DNA of 45,149 nt, taken from Nitrospiria bacterium. GTDB lineage: Bacteria; Nitrospirota; Nitrospiria; SBBL01; JAADHI01. Positions 44,538 through 45,149 of the stretch are shown here, piece by piece (position 1 is the first letter of the stretch; each line of letters starts with the position of its first letter). The stretch is taken from NCBI GenBank assembly GCA_945787655.1, contig CALZIJ010000010.1, positions 1-45,149 of the forward strand, in the 5' to 3' direction. Below the pieces are notes generated by a model. It had not been told where the DNA came from and did not search any database. It worked only from the letters and a program-made list of their open reading frames with translations. The position numbers and the translations under genes were made by a program.

Positions 44538-45149
44538 ATGACGCTATTTTCAAATCATCAACGAAAATCACCCGGCCGACTTATCCCTTTTTCGATCTCA
44601 TCCCTTTTATTTCACGCTGTCCTTTTTCTGTTATTTGCCTGGATGGATCTGACCTTCACCGCAGATAAAAAGCCCGATGAAGAGGTCATTACCATGGTCG
44701 AGCTCGAATCCATTCCACCATCTCCTCAAAAACCCGCGCCAACACCGCTTAAAGGGAAGATCTCGACCGAATCGGCTTTATCCCAAAGCGGAGAAGGCAG
44801 TGAGGAAACCCAGCCCTCTGAACCCGCTCTGGCGGAAAAACTTCCTGTGCTCGACCCTGAACTTGATGAAGAAATAGAATCGCCTTTTGGAGAGAACGGA
44901 GAACCCGCCTTATCTGACAACGGACCCGCCCTTCCCATGGAGGCAGCCGAGACAAACACACCCCCTTCCCGCGAAGCGGACATGCCCAGTCAGGAGGTCT
45001 CCCCTGAAGAAACACCTTTAATGGAAAACAACCTGGAGCAAATCGCAGACGCCGCGCCCTTGCCTTCGGAAACAGAAGACGCACCGGTGACCCCTTCTGA
45101 AACAAAAGAAGCGCCGCCTGAAAGACTCCCCGGACCCGACTCACCCCCT
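44538..45149 (+). CDS. TonB/TolA-like energy-transducing protein, N-terminal part
   Basis: An open frame of 204 codons running off the window, starting at ATG 44538. It has an N-terminal transmembrane helix (about 16-38, FSISSLLFHAVLFLLF) with the S-x3-H pattern (Ser22, His26) that TonB and TolA use to contact ExbB-ExbD or TolQ-TolR, followed by a Pro/Glu/Ser-rich periplasmic spacer. That spacer is acidic where TonB is usually Pro/Lys-rich. The C-terminal domain lies beyond the edge. Confidence 0.7.
   Translation, partial: MTLFSNHQRKSPGRLIPFSISSLLFHAVLFLLFAWMDLTFTADKKPDEEVITMVELESIPPSPQKPAPTPLKGKISTESALSQSGEGSEETQPSEPALAEKLPVLDPELDEEIESPFGENGEPALSDNGPALPMEAAETNTPPSREADMPSQEVSPEETPLMENNLEQIADAAPLPSETEDAPVTPSETKEAPPERLPGPDSPP

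Noticed and set aside
1-45149. CRISPR arrays, tRNA, rRNA and insertion sequences
   Set aside because: Reading both strands showed no regularly spaced repeats, no tRNA-like cloverleaf with CCA-type end and no transposase frame with terminal inverted repeats; a tRNA scan and IS search would settle this.

Overview
The window comes from a Gram-negative (two-membrane) bacterium with moderate GC content. The evidence is an apolipoprotein N-acyltransferase (Lnt), several lipobox proteins, a TonB-like protein and a proteobacterial-type ISC operon. Two-FHA sigma-54 activators, HD-GYP and EAL-HDOD proteins, HEAT/TPR proteins and a multidomain periplasmic peptidase point to a deltaproteobacterium-like or related environmental lineage. 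That placement is an inference; no rRNA gene is present.

Region 1 (1-1860, minus strand) is an A/T-richer, decaying accessory island. It holds an OLD/AAA-type ATPase fragment with a one-base frameshift, a serine recombinase with at least five lesions, and a ParDE module with intact antitoxin but frameshifted toxin. A small lipoprotein with its own promoter follows.

Region 2 (2715-10308, minus strand) is one tightly spaced ten-gene operon: Rrf2/IscR-like regulator, iscS, iscU, iscA, hscB, hscA, fdx, iscX, an AMIN/amidase_3 cell-wall amidase and truA. It reads from a promoter overlapped by an IscR-type operator. Sharing that intergenic region, and diverging, is a FHA-FHA-sigma54 activator.

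Region 3 (12089-17216) holds RNase D, a TlpA-like thioredoxin, a DUF3105 protein, lnt and prfB. The prfB gene has a textbook programmed +1 frameshift.

Region 4 (17213-24846, minus strand) holds a 905-residue multi-GAF sensor that keeps the ATPase domain but lacks the phospho-acceptor histidine, a degenerate PAS-GGDEF protein, and a 1118-residue M1-M28-PDZ exported peptidase. A strong terminator separates it from rhlE.

Region 5 (26862-29110, minus strand) has a GIY-YIG protein, a histidine-bearing membrane protein, a SpoIIAA-like protein and a lipoprotein.

Region 6 (29684-40370) is signalling and metabolism: a HEAT-repeat protein overlapping an HD-GYP protein that shares its N-terminal domain, a bestrophin-like membrane protein, an SDR and radical SAM pair, a YeeZ-like epimerase, PdxB and an EAL-HDOD protein.

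Region 7 (40529 to the right edge) is an envelope operon: a giant TPR protein, a small acidic exported protein and the N-terminus of a TonB-like protein cut by the window end.

The strongest leads for something undescribed are the HEAT/HD-GYP pair, the histidine-less sensor kinase beside a degenerate GGDEF, the M1-M28-PDZ fusion and the TPR/TonB-like operon. No rRNA, tRNA, CRISPR array or intact insertion sequence was seen.
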